Assembly (NCBI RefSeq): GCF_964026585.1 | Contig: NZ_OZ032160.1 | Coordinates: 806,001-870,000 of the forward strand | DNA length: 64,000 nt | DNA from: Candidatus Endowatersipora endosymbiont of Watersipora subatra | GTDB taxonomy: Bacteria; Pseudomonadota; Alphaproteobacteria; Rhizobiales; Rhizobiaceae | Reading direction: 5' to 3' | Part shown: one piece after another, positions 45,013 through 54,031 of the stretch | Layout of the letters: each line of letters starts with the position of its first letter | How positions within the stretch are numbered: position 1 is the first letter of the stretch | Position numbers and translations under genes: made by a program | Notes under the pieces: generated by a model | What the model saw: the letters and a program-made list of their open reading frames with translations, nothing else | Told to the model about the DNA's origin: nothing | The model's database searches: none

Positions 45013-46110
45013 ATGCGTTCAGAGATTCAATCACTTTTTGATGAGATCAAAAAGGGAATCAGTTTGCTTCAACGCCATTTGGATTGGGAAAATGCAGAAT
45101 CACGCCTCGAAGAACTCAATTGTGCTGCTGAAGCACCGGATTTATGGAAAGATATCCAAAAGGCACAGTTACTGATGCGTGAACGACAATTGCTCCTAAA
45201 AAACATTACGGAGATCCATCTTCTTAAATCTGATCTCAAGAACGCAGAAGACCTTATAGAACTTGCAGAAATTGAAGAGGATTCAGAGATTTTAAATGAA
45301 GCAGAGGATATGATCCGAATGTTACATATCGATTTAGGTAAACGTCGAATTGAAACTTTCTTATCTGGAAACTCTGATTCGAATGACACCTTCTTTGAAG
45401 TACATTCTGGTGCTGGTGGAACAGAAAGCAATGACTGGGCAAATATGCTGTTGCGTATGTATCTTCGATGGGCTGAACAAAACGGATATACAACTGAAAT
45501 CCAGGCAACAACACCAGGAGATGAAGCTGGAATTAAGTCAGCGACTGTGCTGATCAAAGGACATAATGCTTATGGTTGGCTCAAAAATGAAAGTGGCGTT
45601 CACCGTCTAATTCGTATTTCACCTTATGATAATAATGCTCGTCGTCACACTTCATTTTCTTCTATCTGGATCTATCCAGTTATTGATGATAATATCCAAA
45701 TTTCTATTCCTGAAACTGATATTCGTATTGATACCTATCGCTCATCAGGGGCAGGGGGGCAACATGTTAATACAACAGATTCTGCTGTTCGGATTACTCA
45801 TATTCCGACTGGCATTGTCGTTACTTCTTCAGAAAAATCACAACACCAAAACCGCTCTAATGCTTTGAAAGCGCTGAGAGCACGCCTTCATGATCTTGAA
45901 TTAAAAAAGAGAGAGCAAGCTACGCAAGCTGCCCATGAAAGTAAAACAGAAATTGGCTGGGGTCATCAGATTAGATCTTATGTTCTCCAACCGTATCAAC
46001 TTGTCAAAGATTTTCGTACCGGAGTTGAGTCAACTAATCCTCAAGCTGTTTTAGATGGTGATCTTAACATTTTTATGGAAGCTGCCTTGGCACATCATGT
46101 TCAAAATTGA
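45013..46110 (+). CDS. prfB: Peptide chain release factor 2
   Basis: Ends translation at UAA and UGA. The 365-residue frame is continuous, without the in-frame UGA and +1 frameshift that control RF2 in many bacteria; alphaproteobacterial genes commonly lack it. The stop-recognition loop reads RISPYDNNARRHTSF (SPY in place of SPF) near residue 203, and the catalytic GGQ lies in SSGAGGQHVNTTDSAVRITH near 247. It starts at ATG 45013 and converges on serB. Confidence 0.96.
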   Translation: MRSEIQSLFDEIKKGISLLQRHLDWENAESRLEELNCAAEAPDLWKDIQKAQLLMRERQLLLKNITEIHLLKSDLKNAEDLIELAEIEEDSEILNEAEDMIRMLHIDLGKRRIETFLSGNSDSNDTFFEVHSGAGGTESNDWANMLLRMYLRWAEQNGYTTEIQATTPGDEAGIKSATVLIKGHNAYGWLKNESGVHRLIRISPYDNNARRHTSFSSIWIYPVIDDNIQISIPETDIRIDTYRSSGAGGQHVNTTDSAVRITHIPTGIVVTSSEKSQHQNRSNALKALRARLHDLELKKREQATQAAHESKTEIGWGHQIRSYVLQPYQLVKDFRTGVESTNPQAVLDGDLNIFMEAALAHHVQN

Positions 46111-46231
46111 AAATATGATTATCTCGAGCTTACATTTACATACAACACTTTTCTATTTTTCTACTGTTTGTTATTCACAGATAAATTGAAACCAAGAAGA
46201 TCTTCTAAAGGTTGGAAAAAAGTTCATTGAA

Positions 46232-47122
46232 CTATACAACAAAATCTAATTGATGATATCCTTGTATATAGAGAAGTGCTGTTAAATCACTATGTTCAAT
46301 GCAGTGTTCAGACTGTTTGATAACGATAGGTTTTGCATGCAGAGCGACGCCGGTGCCAGCCAATGCTAACATTCCTAGATCATTGGCACCATCACCAACA
46401 GCAATCGCTTCACGAACTGAAATACCACAGGAATGTGCTATTTTTTTTAGCGCTTCAACTTTTGCGGTCCCGCTTGAAATTGAGAGTATAACGTTGCCAG
46501 TGAGCCTCTCTTCACGTTCTTCCAAAATGTTTGCCCGATTTTCATCCATACCCAGTCTCGATGCAATGGCGTTTGTGAAATGAGTAAATCCACTAGAAAT
46601 CAGAGCGCAATAAGCGCCATGAGCTTTCATAGTTTGAACTAGTGTTCGGCTTCCTGGCATTAAGTCTATCCTGTTTGAAAGGATCGACTGTATGGTACTA
46701 ACAGGAAGGCCTTTAAGGAGTGAAACTCTTTTTTTTAAAGCGGTTTCACAGTCCATTTCTCCATTCATAGCGCTAGCTGTAATCTTGGCTACCTGCTTAC
46801 CGATACCAATTTCCTCCGCGAGGATATTTATACATTCTTGAAGAATAAGAGTTGAATCCATATCAGCAACTAGGATCTTTTTTCTACGCTTATCGGAATT
46901 TTGAACTATAATATCAATGGGTTGATTCTTAAGGAGATCGGTTAGTATCAACATAGGCGAATCACAATGGATTGGAATTGGAATATCACAGGCAATGGAA
47001 TCAGCAAGGTAATGAAGACAAGATGCTCCCAAAGAATCTCTTGCAGCACAAACTAATTCGGGATAAAGACAAGGGTGATTGGGATTAGCGATAAGTGTTG
47101 CGACGCGCGCGGTTTCTGACAT
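46232..47122 (-). CDS. serB: Phosphoserine phosphatase
   Basis: HAD-family enzyme completing serine synthesis from 3-phosphoserine. The 296-residue protein has an ACT-like N-terminal part, the nucleophile motif VADMDSTLI near residue 87, motif II ISSGFTHFTN near 178, and motif III/IV AIAVGDGANDLGMLA near 240. serB and miaA start 18 bases apart in opposite directions, so their promoters overlap. The glycine cleavage genes in the same region also bear on one-carbon flow. Confidence 0.94.
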   Translation of the reverse strand: MSETARVATLIANPNHPCLYPELVCAARDSLGASCLHYLADSIACDIPIPIHCDSPMLILTDLLKNQPIDIIVQNSDKRRKKILVADMDSTLILQECINILAEEIGIGKQVAKITASAMNGEMDCETALKKRVSLLKGLPVSTIQSILSNRIDLMPGSRTLVQTMKAHGAYCALISSGFTHFTNAIASRLGMDENRANILEEREERLTGNVILSISSGTAKVEALKKIAHSCGISVREAIAVGDGANDLGMLALAGTGVALHAKPIVIKQSEHCIEHSDLTALLYIQGYHQLDFVV

Positions 47123-47140
47123 AAGAAAGAATTTATAGTT

Positions 47141-48031
47141 TTGAATTGTCGACCAGATGTGATCTTAATAGCAGGCCCAACAGCAAGCGGCAAGTCCGCC
47201 CTTGCCCTTGATTTAGCAGAAAAAAATCATGGTGAGATTATTAATACTGACTCAATGCAAGCTTATGATCTATTAAATGTTCTGACGGGAAGACCGTCCC
47301 AACTTGATCTCAATAGAATCACTCACCACCTCTATGGTTGTGTTCCAGTTTATGAAGTCTACACAGTATCAAAATGGCTTCAACATGTCTCATCAGTTTT
47401 GGATGACCTGAAATTACGTGAGAAAATCCCTATATTTGTAGGAGGGACAGGATTATATTTCCGTGCCTTACTAGATGGATTGGCCGAGGTGCCAGCAATA
47501 CCTTCAACGATTCGGAATGAAGTCAGACAACGGTTGCGTGAAGGGAAGAAAGAATCTCTATTCCAACAACTGGAAACGCTAGATCCTTTTTTAGCCAAAC
47601 GGATTCACGCAAGTGATGGACAGCGTGTTGCAAGAGCACTTGAGGTTATTCTTGCAACAGAAAAGTCTTTATTACTTTTTCAAAAAACCTGTTCCAAGTC
47701 CCCATTGTTTTCCTATGAGAGTCAACTCAAATTACTCTTATTACCAGAACACTCTGTGATGAATGATCGTATTAATAGTCGTACCGAGTCTATATTCAAT
47801 AATGGAGCTATTGAAGAAGTTTCAACTCTTCTGAAACAGAAAATCCCTACCAATTGTGGCATATCGAGAGCTATTGGGGTTGATCTGATCACTCGTTATC
47901 TAGAAAAGAATTTAGACATTCATACCTGTATTGACCAAGTTAAGCTAAGTTCCCGTCAATATGCCAAAAGACAATCGACTTGGTTTAGAAATCAATTTGA
48001 TGAAAGCTGGAAAATCTTATCATCCTATTAA
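47141..48031 (+). CDS. miaA: tRNA dimethylallyltransferase
   Basis: Adds the dimethylallyl group to A37 of tRNAs reading UNN codons. The 296-residue protein starts at TTG 47141, the P-loop LIAGPTASGKSALALDLAE lies near residue 9, followed by INTDSMQAYDLLNVLTGRPS near 33 and the FVGGTGLYFRALLDGLA motif near 100. No ATG precedes the P-loop; GTG 47159 would be a shorter alternative. Its 3' end overlaps the cobD 3' end by four bases (convergent). Confidence 0.93.
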   Translation: MNCRPDVILIAGPTASGKSALALDLAEKNHGEIINTDSMQAYDLLNVLTGRPSQLDLNRITHHLYGCVPVYEVYTVSKWLQHVSSVLDDLKLREKIPIFVGGTGLYFRALLDGLAEVPAIPSTIRNEVRQRLREGKKESLFQQLETLDPFLAKRIHASDGQRVARALEVILATEKSLLLFQKTCSKSPLFSYESQLKLLLLPEHSVMNDRINSRTESIFNNGAIEEVSTLLKQKIPTNCGISRAIGVDLITRYLEKNLDIHTCIDQVKLSSRQYAKRQSTWFRNQFDESWKILSSY

Positions 48032-49002
48032 AAAACTACGAACGAAATAACAAGGATTAATAATATATGACAGGTTCTCTTATATAGACTAAGAGCCGAC
48101 ATTATGTCGGTTGCTGTTAGAATTTCTCTCCCTTCTGCATTGATAAGAAAATCCTGAATCCTTCCTTCAGTGTAGCAACGTTCTCCACCCAACATGATTC
48201 CTAACACAGACGCAAACGCCATCTCTGGCCATCCTGAATTAGGTGAAGGATGCAGACTAGCATCTCTCATATTCTTATAAGAATCCCCTATGGCATCTAA
48301 TTTTCCCTGAGATAACCCAGCTACTATGACTAATCCAGCAGATAAACGAGAAGCAGGCCAGTTTAAGAAATCATCTATTTTAGCTGCTGCCTTTCCAAAA
48401 TATTCATATTTTATTGAATGGTAACCAATCATAGAATCTGTTGTATTGATCGCTTTGTAGAAAAGAATGCCTGGAAGGCCTAAAACAGAATACCAAAAGA
48501 CAGGAGCTAAAACACCGTCAGAAAAATTCTCTGCTAAACTTTCAATAGCTGCACGGCTAACGCTGCTTTCATCAAAATTTGAAATATCGCGCCCAACAAT
48601 CTGAGAAAGAGCCTTTTTTGCCGTTATCAAATCTTTTTTATGAAAAGATACAAAGACTGCACGAACATGATCATAAAGGCTTTTTTGGGCGATCAATGTA
48701 AAAACAATTAGCAACTCAAGGCTCCAACCTAAAACAAAAAAGCTCCAACTCACCACGCTAACTAACATGGAAACCAATAAACAAAGAATCAGTAAAATAA
48801 ATACAAGAGCGATCCCTAAATAAAAATCATTCTTATCAGCATCTAAGGGGGTTCGAAAGGGTAGGACAATGTCATTTCGTAATTCATCAACCCAACTAAT
48901 TAAATATCCAAATACAACAACGGGATGAGGAATTTTGCCCCAAAAATAATCCGGATCCCCAATCCAAAGATCCAGTACTAAAGCAAAGATTAAAATTTCC
49001 AG
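48028..49002 (-). CDS. cobD: Adenosylcobinamide-phosphate synthase (CobD/CbiB), CTG start
   Basis: Inner-membrane enzyme that attaches aminopropanol (or its phosphate) to the corrin ring. The conserved N-terminus (ILIFALVLDLWIGDPDYFW, then PHPVVVFGYLISW) is encoded upstream of the first ATG/GTG/TTG, in frame, from about 49000. The only fitting start is CTG at 49002-49000, six bases after AGGGAG. This gives 324 residues, a normal length, with several membrane segments, ARAAIESLAENFSDGVLAPVFWY near 158-180 and AGLPGILFYKAINTTDSMIGY-like sequence after it. A start at TTG 48777 would drop 75 conserved residues. It follows cobC by 21 bases. Confidence 0.9.
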   Translation of the reverse strand: MEILIFALVLDLWIGDPDYFWGKIPHPVVVFGYLISWVDELRNDIVLPFRTPLDADKNDFYLGIALVFILLILCLLVSMLVSVVSWSFFVLGWSLELLIVFTLIAQKSLYDHVRAVFVSFHKKDLITAKKALSQIVGRDISNFDESSVSRAAIESLAENFSDGVLAPVFWYSVLGLPGILFYKAINTTDSMIGYHSIKYEYFGKAAAKIDDFLNWPASRLSAGLVIVAGLSQGKLDAIGDSYKNMRDASLHPSPNSGWPEMAFASVLGIMLGGERCYTEGRIQDFLINAEGREILTATDIMSALSLYKRTCHILLILVISFVVF

Positions 49003-49008
49003 TTTTCT

Positions 49009-49014
49009 CTCCCT
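49009..49014 (-). promoter_or_regulatory. Ribosome binding site pointing to the CTG start of cobD
   Basis: AGGGAG on the minus strand, six bases before CTG 49002. It lies between the cobC stop and cobD and is the main argument for initiation at CTG. Confidence 0.65.
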
Positions 49015-49023
49015 TTCTCCAAT

Positions 49024-50016
49024 TTAGTCCTCAATGATTGTTAACGCCTTTTCGAGACGATCAAGTGATTGGTTACTTTGCGGGATACCAAAACGAATCC
49101 AATTAGGCTTAGCATCAAATGACCGCACTAGAATTTGATATCTTACTAACCGAATGAAGATCTCAGACGCATTCTTGATCTCAACAAGAATGAATAAATC
49201 TGTACCTCCTACGATTCGATAACCTTTTTTAAGAAGTAAAGCTTCAAACTTGATTCGCCAATATGAGAGATGTTTGAGCGTCCGGAATCGCCATTTTTGA
49301 TCTACAAGAGCGGCTGCCGCAATCGCCAGTGCTGGCCCAGAAACTGACCAATAACCTAACCCTTCATTTAAGCGCATTACCATTCTTTTAAAAGAAATCA
49401 CAGAACCAAAACGAACCCCAGCTAATCCGTAAAATTTACCTAAAGACCGCAAAACCAAAAGCCCATCCAATCCGGTCTCACCAATAATGCTAATATCTGG
49501 AGTAACATCGCAAAAAGCTTCATCAACGATTAATAATCCTCCCTTTGCACCTAATCTGTGTACAAGATCTTTTAAGATATCTCGATGGATTTGGCGTCCA
49601 TCAGGATTATTGGGATTAACAACAATAATAATATTCGCAGTCCTTTCAGCACTTTCTAATCCCTCAGTAACATAGACCTTATGACCTGCCCTTCGCCAAC
49701 AAGAAATGTGTTCTTGATAAGTAAAGTTAACAACGGCTACGGCCTGCGGCTTAAACAGGAAAGGTATCCACTGTATATGAGATTGGGTACCAGAAGCGAG
49801 AGAAATAGCTGCTCGATCAGGTACAGAATAAGCCTTTCGAACAGCAGATTCAGCTTTAGAATAGGCATCAGAATCAGGCAAAGTTGACCATATATTATCA
49901 GCTAGTCTAGGAATAGGCCAGTGATTAGGATTAACTCCGGTTGAAAGATCAAGCCAATCATATCTATTGCCACCATAGAGGCCCACAGCTTCGTCTAAAC
50001 TCCCACCATGTATCAT
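49024..50016 (-). CDS. cobC: Threonine-phosphate decarboxylase
   Basis: PLP enzyme making aminopropanol phosphate for the cobalamin nucleotide loop. The 330-residue protein opens MIHGGSLDEAVGLYGGNRYDWLDLSTGVNPNHWP, typical of CobC; VVNPNNPDGR lies near residue 131, the aspartate of DEAFCD near 168 and the PLP lysine in RSLGKFYGLAGVRFG near 191. It overlaps cobB by four bases (ATGA) and is followed by cobD, its partner in side-chain attachment. Confidence 0.92.
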   Translation of the reverse strand: MIHGGSLDEAVGLYGGNRYDWLDLSTGVNPNHWPIPRLADNIWSTLPDSDAYSKAESAVRKAYSVPDRAAISLASGTQSHIQWIPFLFKPQAVAVVNFTYQEHISCWRRAGHKVYVTEGLESAERTANIIIVVNPNNPDGRQIHRDILKDLVHRLGAKGGLLIVDEAFCDVTPDISIIGETGLDGLLVLRSLGKFYGLAGVRFGSVISFKRMVMRLNEGLGYWSVSGPALAIAAAALVDQKWRFRTLKHLSYWRIKFEALLLKKGYRIVGGTDLFILVEIKNASEIFIRLVRYQILVRSFDAKPNWIRFGIPQSNQSLDRLEKALTIIED

Positions 50017-51314
50017 ATCTGATCTATAAGATGCATATAAGATCCCATCACATTCCCTTTACGCAATCCACACTTACCAAGAGATCGATTACGTGAATCG
50101 GCTACGTCAAATAAACGTTCTGTAGTGCCTTCTTCAAGAATGGTGGAGTAATGAAATTCATGAGCAGTGTAATGAGTATTAGAATCGGTCAAAAATGGGA
50201 TTTGTTTTAAAGGCTTCACTACTCTGTACCCTAGACTTAATTTTTTTTTCTCAAAGCTAGTTATAAGTGGCAAAAGATTAGCCATTTTATGATATTGGCC
50301 CTTTGAGTCTATCAAAAAAGTTCCTAAAACCATATAACCACCGCATTCTCCGTACACAAAGGCACCCCTTTTTACGGCATCCCATAGGCCTTGTAGAAAT
50401 ACATGGTTCGAAGCTAACTGTTCTGCATATAATTCAGGATATCCACCTGGCAGTATCACAGCATCGGCATCCAAAGCGGGTGATTCATTTGCCAGTGGAG
50501 AAAAAAAAGAAAATTGAGCGTTCCTCTTTCGCAAGGCATTCAAGATATGAGGATAGAAAAATGAAAATGCTCGATCCCGAGCAATGACCAATTTCTTGCC
50601 TGGTGATATAAAAGATTGTGCATTCCCATCAGGATAACAATATGAAATTTCAAGATTCAGCAATGCATCAAGATGAATAGAATGCTCAATAATAGTCGCT
50701 GCATTTTCTAAAAAACTTTCAATATCAACATATTCTTCTGATTGAACTAAACCAAGATACCGTGATGACATTCTCAGAGTGGGATTGCGCATCACACTAC
50801 CGAACACCGTGATACCAATACTTGACATCGCTCTATGCATTATCTGACTGTGGTGTTCGCTGCCTAGATTATTTAGAATGACACCGGCCAAAAATAATCC
50901 AGATTTAAAATCCCGGAATCCACAAACCGTCGCTGCAACTGAGTGAGACTGTTTCGTGCAATCAATAACAAGAACAATAGGAAGTCCCAACAACTGAGCT
51001 AAATCAGCAGAAGAACCTTTTCCATTGTCGGCACCATCAAATAAGCCCATCATTGCTTCCACAATCAGTAGACCCTGTTTGAGTTGCTGGCGGGCTAAGG
51101 TAAAGATCAGCTCTTCGCGCATTGCCCAAGGATCAAGATTAAAACAATCGTATCCACTAGATTGTTGATGAAACACAGTGTCAATAAAATCAGGACCAGC
51201 TTTTGCTGACCCGATAAGCAGACCACGATTCTTTAACGCCCTTAAGATTCCTAACGTTATTGTAGTCTTTCCACTGCCTGAGTGAGTTGCTGCAACAATA
51301 AATCCCTTTTTCAA
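50013..51314 (-). CDS. cobB: Cobyrinic/hydrogenobyrinic acid a,c-diamide synthase
   Basis: ATP- and glutamine-dependent amidation of the a and c side chains of the corrin ring. The N-terminal ATPase domain has AATHSGSGKTTITLGILRAL near residue 8; the C-terminal type I glutamine amidotransferase has VILPGGYPELYAEQLASN near 285 and the Cys nucleophile in YGECGGYMVLGT near 320. Length of 433 residues is typical. It starts four bases after the cobA stop. Whether the substrate is cobyrinate (early cobalt) or hydrogenobyrinate (late cobalt) depends on which route runs here. Confidence 0.93.
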   Translation of the reverse strand: MKKGFIVAATHSGSGKTTITLGILRALKNRGLLIGSAKAGPDFIDTVFHQQSSGYDCFNLDPWAMREELIFTLARQQLKQGLLIVEAMMGLFDGADNGKGSSADLAQLLGLPIVLVIDCTKQSHSVAATVCGFRDFKSGLFLAGVILNNLGSEHHSQIMHRAMSSIGITVFGSVMRNPTLRMSSRYLGLVQSEEYVDIESFLENAATIIEHSIHLDALLNLEISYCYPDGNAQSFISPGKKLVIARDRAFSFFYPHILNALRKRNAQFSFFSPLANESPALDADAVILPGGYPELYAEQLASNHVFLQGLWDAVKRGAFVYGECGGYMVLGTFLIDSKGQYHKMANLLPLITSFEKKKLSLGYRVVKPLKQIPFLTDSNTHYTAHEFHYSTILEEGTTERLFDVADSRNRSLGKCGLRKGNVMGSYMHLIDQI

Positions 51315-51318
51315 AGAA

Positions 51319-52182
51319 TCAGGCTCTAACTTGTGAATAAGAATTTTTCAATAGTTTATGGCTATGAAGTGAGCCAAACCAGTCCAGAGCAACTCGTAAT
51401 TTAACGACTTCGCCAATGACAATAATTGCCGGAGGGGTAAAACCTAGATCAGATAAATTACCGACAGTACCTAAAGTTGTTTCATGAACTGTCATGGTCG
51501 GTGTTGTCGCATGACAAACAAAGGCCATCGGTTCATCGGCTGCACGTCCGGCATCCATGAGTTTTCTAGCAATTAGCTCAGCATGTTTCATGGCCATATA
51601 CATAACTATTACAGGAGAACTGCGTGCTAATCCTTGCCAATCGATCGTATCAGGCACCACACCGCCGGCATCGTGACCGGTTAAAAATGTCACACTATGG
51701 TTCGTATCTCTGTGAGTAACAGGGATACCTGCATAGGCTAACCCACCTATTCCTGCAGAGATACCAGGAATAACACGAAAACTGATACTATTTTCAACTA
51801 AAGTCAGTGCTTCCTCAGCCCCCCTACCAAAAACAAAAGGATCTCCTCCCTTTAGCCTACAAACACGACGACCATCTTTTGCGAGTTGAACCAGTTTAAG
51901 AGAAATATCCTGCTGTTTAAGGGAAGGTTTTCCACCACGTTTCCCAGCATAATGAAATTCAGCATGAGGATCAGCAATGCTCAATATCGAATGATCCACG
52001 AGAGCATCATATACAATAACATCAGCCTGACAAAGCGCATTAACTGAATGCAAGGTAAGCAATCCTGGATCACCAGGACCTGCCCCAACTAACCACACCC
52101 ATCCAGGTTCAAATTCCGGCAATGTATCAATAAAAATTTCCACTTTTTTATTATGCATCATTATATAAATGAAAACCATCAC
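51319..52182 (-). CDS. cobA: Uroporphyrinogen-III C-methyltransferase
   Basis: SAM-dependent enzyme that methylates uroporphyrinogen III at C2 and C7 to give precorrin-2, the entry to cobalamin and siroheme. Signature parts: EPGWVWLVGAGPGDPGLLTLHSVNAL near residue 26, VCRLKGGDPFVFGRGAEEA near 105 and VIPGISAGIGGLAYAGIPVTHR near 135. The C-terminus has the usual TPPAIIVIGEVVKLR. I use GTG 52182, seven bases after GAGG; an ATG one codon later, and further Met codons at residues 8 and 9, are possible. It is the plain CobA without CysG extras. Confidence 0.93.
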   Translation of the reverse strand: MMVFIYIMMHNKKVEIFIDTLPEFEPGWVWLVGAGPGDPGLLTLHSVNALCQADVIVYDALVDHSILSIADPHAEFHYAGKRGGKPSLKQQDISLKLVQLAKDGRRVCRLKGGDPFVFGRGAEEALTLVENSISFRVIPGISAGIGGLAYAGIPVTHRDTNHSVTFLTGHDAGGVVPDTIDWQGLARSSPVIVMYMAMKHAELIARKLMDAGRAADEPMAFVCHATTPTMTVHETTLGTVGNLSDLGFTPPAIIVIGEVVKLRVALDWFGSLHSHKLLKNSYSQVRA

Positions 52183-52187
52183 TTTTA

Positions 52188-52202
52188 CACCTCAAAGAGG
52201 TG
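52188..52202. promoter_or_regulatory. Inverted repeat shared by the divergent cobA and cbiD starts
   Basis: CACCTC AAA GAGGTG, 6-base arms with a 3-base centre. On the minus strand GAGG serves as Shine-Dalgarno for cobA (GTG 52182). The repeat sits between two divergent genes whose starts are under 40 bases apart, so it could also be an operator; no regulator gene is near. Confidence 0.45.
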
Positions 52203-52217
52203 ACTTATAAGAAAATT

Positions 52218-53330
52218 ATGATCAGAGATGGAGGCGATAATCAAGCAGGCAAACTAAAAAGAGGCTGGACAACGGGCGCATGTGCAACAGCCGCGACCAA
52301 AGCTGCATTGACCGCATTAATTACGAGACAATTCCCCAATCCTGTTTCTATTACCCTCCCTAAAGGGGAGTCACCTAACTTTTCTCTGTGTTATGAAAAA
52401 CTGAATGTCAATGGCGCGTATGCGGGAATTGTAAAAGATGCCGGCGATGATCCTGATGTAACACATGGTGCAACAATTATTGCTCATGTGATCCCTTTAC
52501 CCTCCCGCTCTGGAATCGTATTTAAAGCTGGTCTAGGTGTAGGTACTATAACAAAATCAGGTCTACCACTTCCTCCTGGTGAACCAGCTATTAACCCCGT
52601 ACCACGTCAGATGATTCAGAATACCATTAAAGAACTTTGTAATGATCACCAGCTCGCTCCAGATTTTCAGGTTACAATCACGGTTCCAGGAGGAAAAGAA
52701 ATTGCTAAAAAAACATGGAATCCTCGCCTAGGTATTATAGGAGGGATTTCAATTTTGGGAACAACTGGTGTTGTCCACCCCTTTTCCTGTTCCGCTTGGA
52801 TACATTCTATACGCTATGGTATTGATGTAGCCCGTTCTGAAGGATTTGAACACGTTATTGCTGCAACCGGATCAACATCTGAGATCACAGCCCAATCTTA
52901 TTACCACTTGCCAGAAACAGCTATAATCGATATGGGAGATTTCGCAGGTGGGCTTCTTAAGTATCTCCACACCAATCCAATTCCTCGTCTCACGATCGCT
53001 CTTGGCTTTGCAAAGGCGATTAAGTTTGCAAAGGGCGCTCTCGACTTACATTCAGGCCGTAGTCAGGTTGATTTAGAATGGTTGTTGGAAATCATAACCA
53101 GTATAGCACCAGAACGGGTGAATCAAAATTTTAAGAATCAGATCTTTTCTGCAAATACTATTGCTGAAATCCTTAAGATAACTCAGAATCTTCAAATTGA
53201 ACTACCCCAAACGATTGCCCGACTGTGTCATGAAACAGCACAAAGTATTTTGCGAGATGCACCAATCTCTGTTGAGATTATCATAACAAATAGACAAGGA
53301 GAAATGATTGCTCAATATGATTCAGAATGA
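52218..53330 (+). CDS. cbiD: Cobalt-precorrin-5B C1-methyltransferase CbiD
   Basis: Methylates C1 of the contracted ring after acetaldehyde loss, the step typical of the anaerobic route. The 370-residue protein has LKRGWTTGACATAATKAAL near residue 13, KDAGDDPDVTHGA near 78, GVGTITKSGLPLPPGEPAINPVPR near 110 and TGSTSE near 220, all CbiD landmarks. I use ATG 52218; GTG 52200 in frame is possible. It forms a two-gene plus-strand unit with cobK between two minus-strand cobalamin blocks. Confidence 0.9.
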   Translation: MIRDGGDNQAGKLKRGWTTGACATAATKAALTALITRQFPNPVSITLPKGESPNFSLCYEKLNVNGAYAGIVKDAGDDPDVTHGATIIAHVIPLPSRSGIVFKAGLGVGTITKSGLPLPPGEPAINPVPRQMIQNTIKELCNDHQLAPDFQVTITVPGGKEIAKKTWNPRLGIIGGISILGTTGVVHPFSCSAWIHSIRYGIDVARSEGFEHVIAATGSTSEITAQSYYHLPETAIIDMGDFAGGLLKYLHTNPIPRLTIALGFAKAIKFAKGALDLHSGRSQVDLEWLLEIITSIAPERVNQNFKNQIFSANTIAEILKITQNLQIELPQTIARLCHETAQSILRDAPISVEIIITNRQGEMIAQYDSE

Positions 53331-53997
53331 AAAAATTTTGTTATTGGGTGGCACAACAGAAGCGATTAAAATCGCTAAAAACCTGAGCATGGCTGGCAAT
53401 GAAATTATCACATCACTCGTTGGAAAGACGCGTACACCAGATCCTGTCAGCGGCAGTTTGCGGATCGGCAATTTTGGTGGTATTGAAGGAATGGTGACAT
53501 GGTTAAAAAATCAAAAAATTGATCGAGTTATTGATGCTAGTCATCCTTTTGCACAAAAAATCAGTAAACATGCAATCGAAGCTGCAAGACAAGTTAATAT
53601 TCCACTACAGGTTCATACTCGCCCACCCTGGAAAAAAGTCAATGGTGACAATTGGATTCAGGTTTCTTCACATATTGAAGCCGCTATCGCTATACCATTA
53701 AGAGCCCGTGTGTTTCTTGCATTGGGATCACAACATCTTCACTCCTTCATTAAACGAGATGATTGCTATTTTATTATCCGCATGATCGATAATCCTATCA
53801 AATCATTACCGTTTTCTGATTATACACTCATAACAGGCAAACCTTCTAATAGGATAGAAAGCGAGGAGAAATTGCTAATACAGAATCGAGTTACTTACAT
53901 TGTCTGCAGAAATTCGGGTGGTAAGAAAGCCTATAGCAAAATAAAAGCAGCACGTAATCTCAGTTTACCTGTTATTATTATCAATTATCCCCTATAA
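53308..53997 (+). CDS. cobK: Precorrin-6A (cobalt-precorrin-6A) reductase
   Basis: NAD(P)H-dependent reduction of the macrocycle after ring contraction. The 229-residue protein reads ILLLGGTTEAIKIAKNL near residue 10, DASHPFAQKISKHAIEAA near 72 and TGKPSNRIESEEKLL near 175, as in CobK/CbiJ. The start TTG 53308 is six bases after AAGGAG (53296-53301), better placed than ATG 53317; both lie inside cbiD, giving a 14- to 23-base overlap and likely coupled translation. It converges on cobM with 34 bases between stops. Confidence 0.9.
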   Translation: MLNMIQNEKILLLGGTTEAIKIAKNLSMAGNEIITSLVGKTRTPDPVSGSLRIGNFGGIEGMVTWLKNQKIDRVIDASHPFAQKISKHAIEAARQVNIPLQVHTRPPWKKVNGDNWIQVSSHIEAAIAIPLRARVFLALGSQHLHSFIKRDDCYFIIRMIDNPIKSLPFSDYTLITGKPSNRIESEEKLLIQNRVTYIVCRNSGGKKAYSKIKAARNLSLPVIIINYPL

Positions 53998-54031
53998 GGA
54001 TAGAAAGCTTTTAAAAAGGACTTTATTGAGT

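Noticed and set aside
45013..46110. Programmed +1 frameshift in prfB
   Set aside because: The reading frame is continuous from ATG to stop, with no in-frame TGA near the start.
52141..52217. Cobalamin riboswitch in front of cobA or cbiD
   Set aside because: The gap is far too short and the B12-box pattern is absent.
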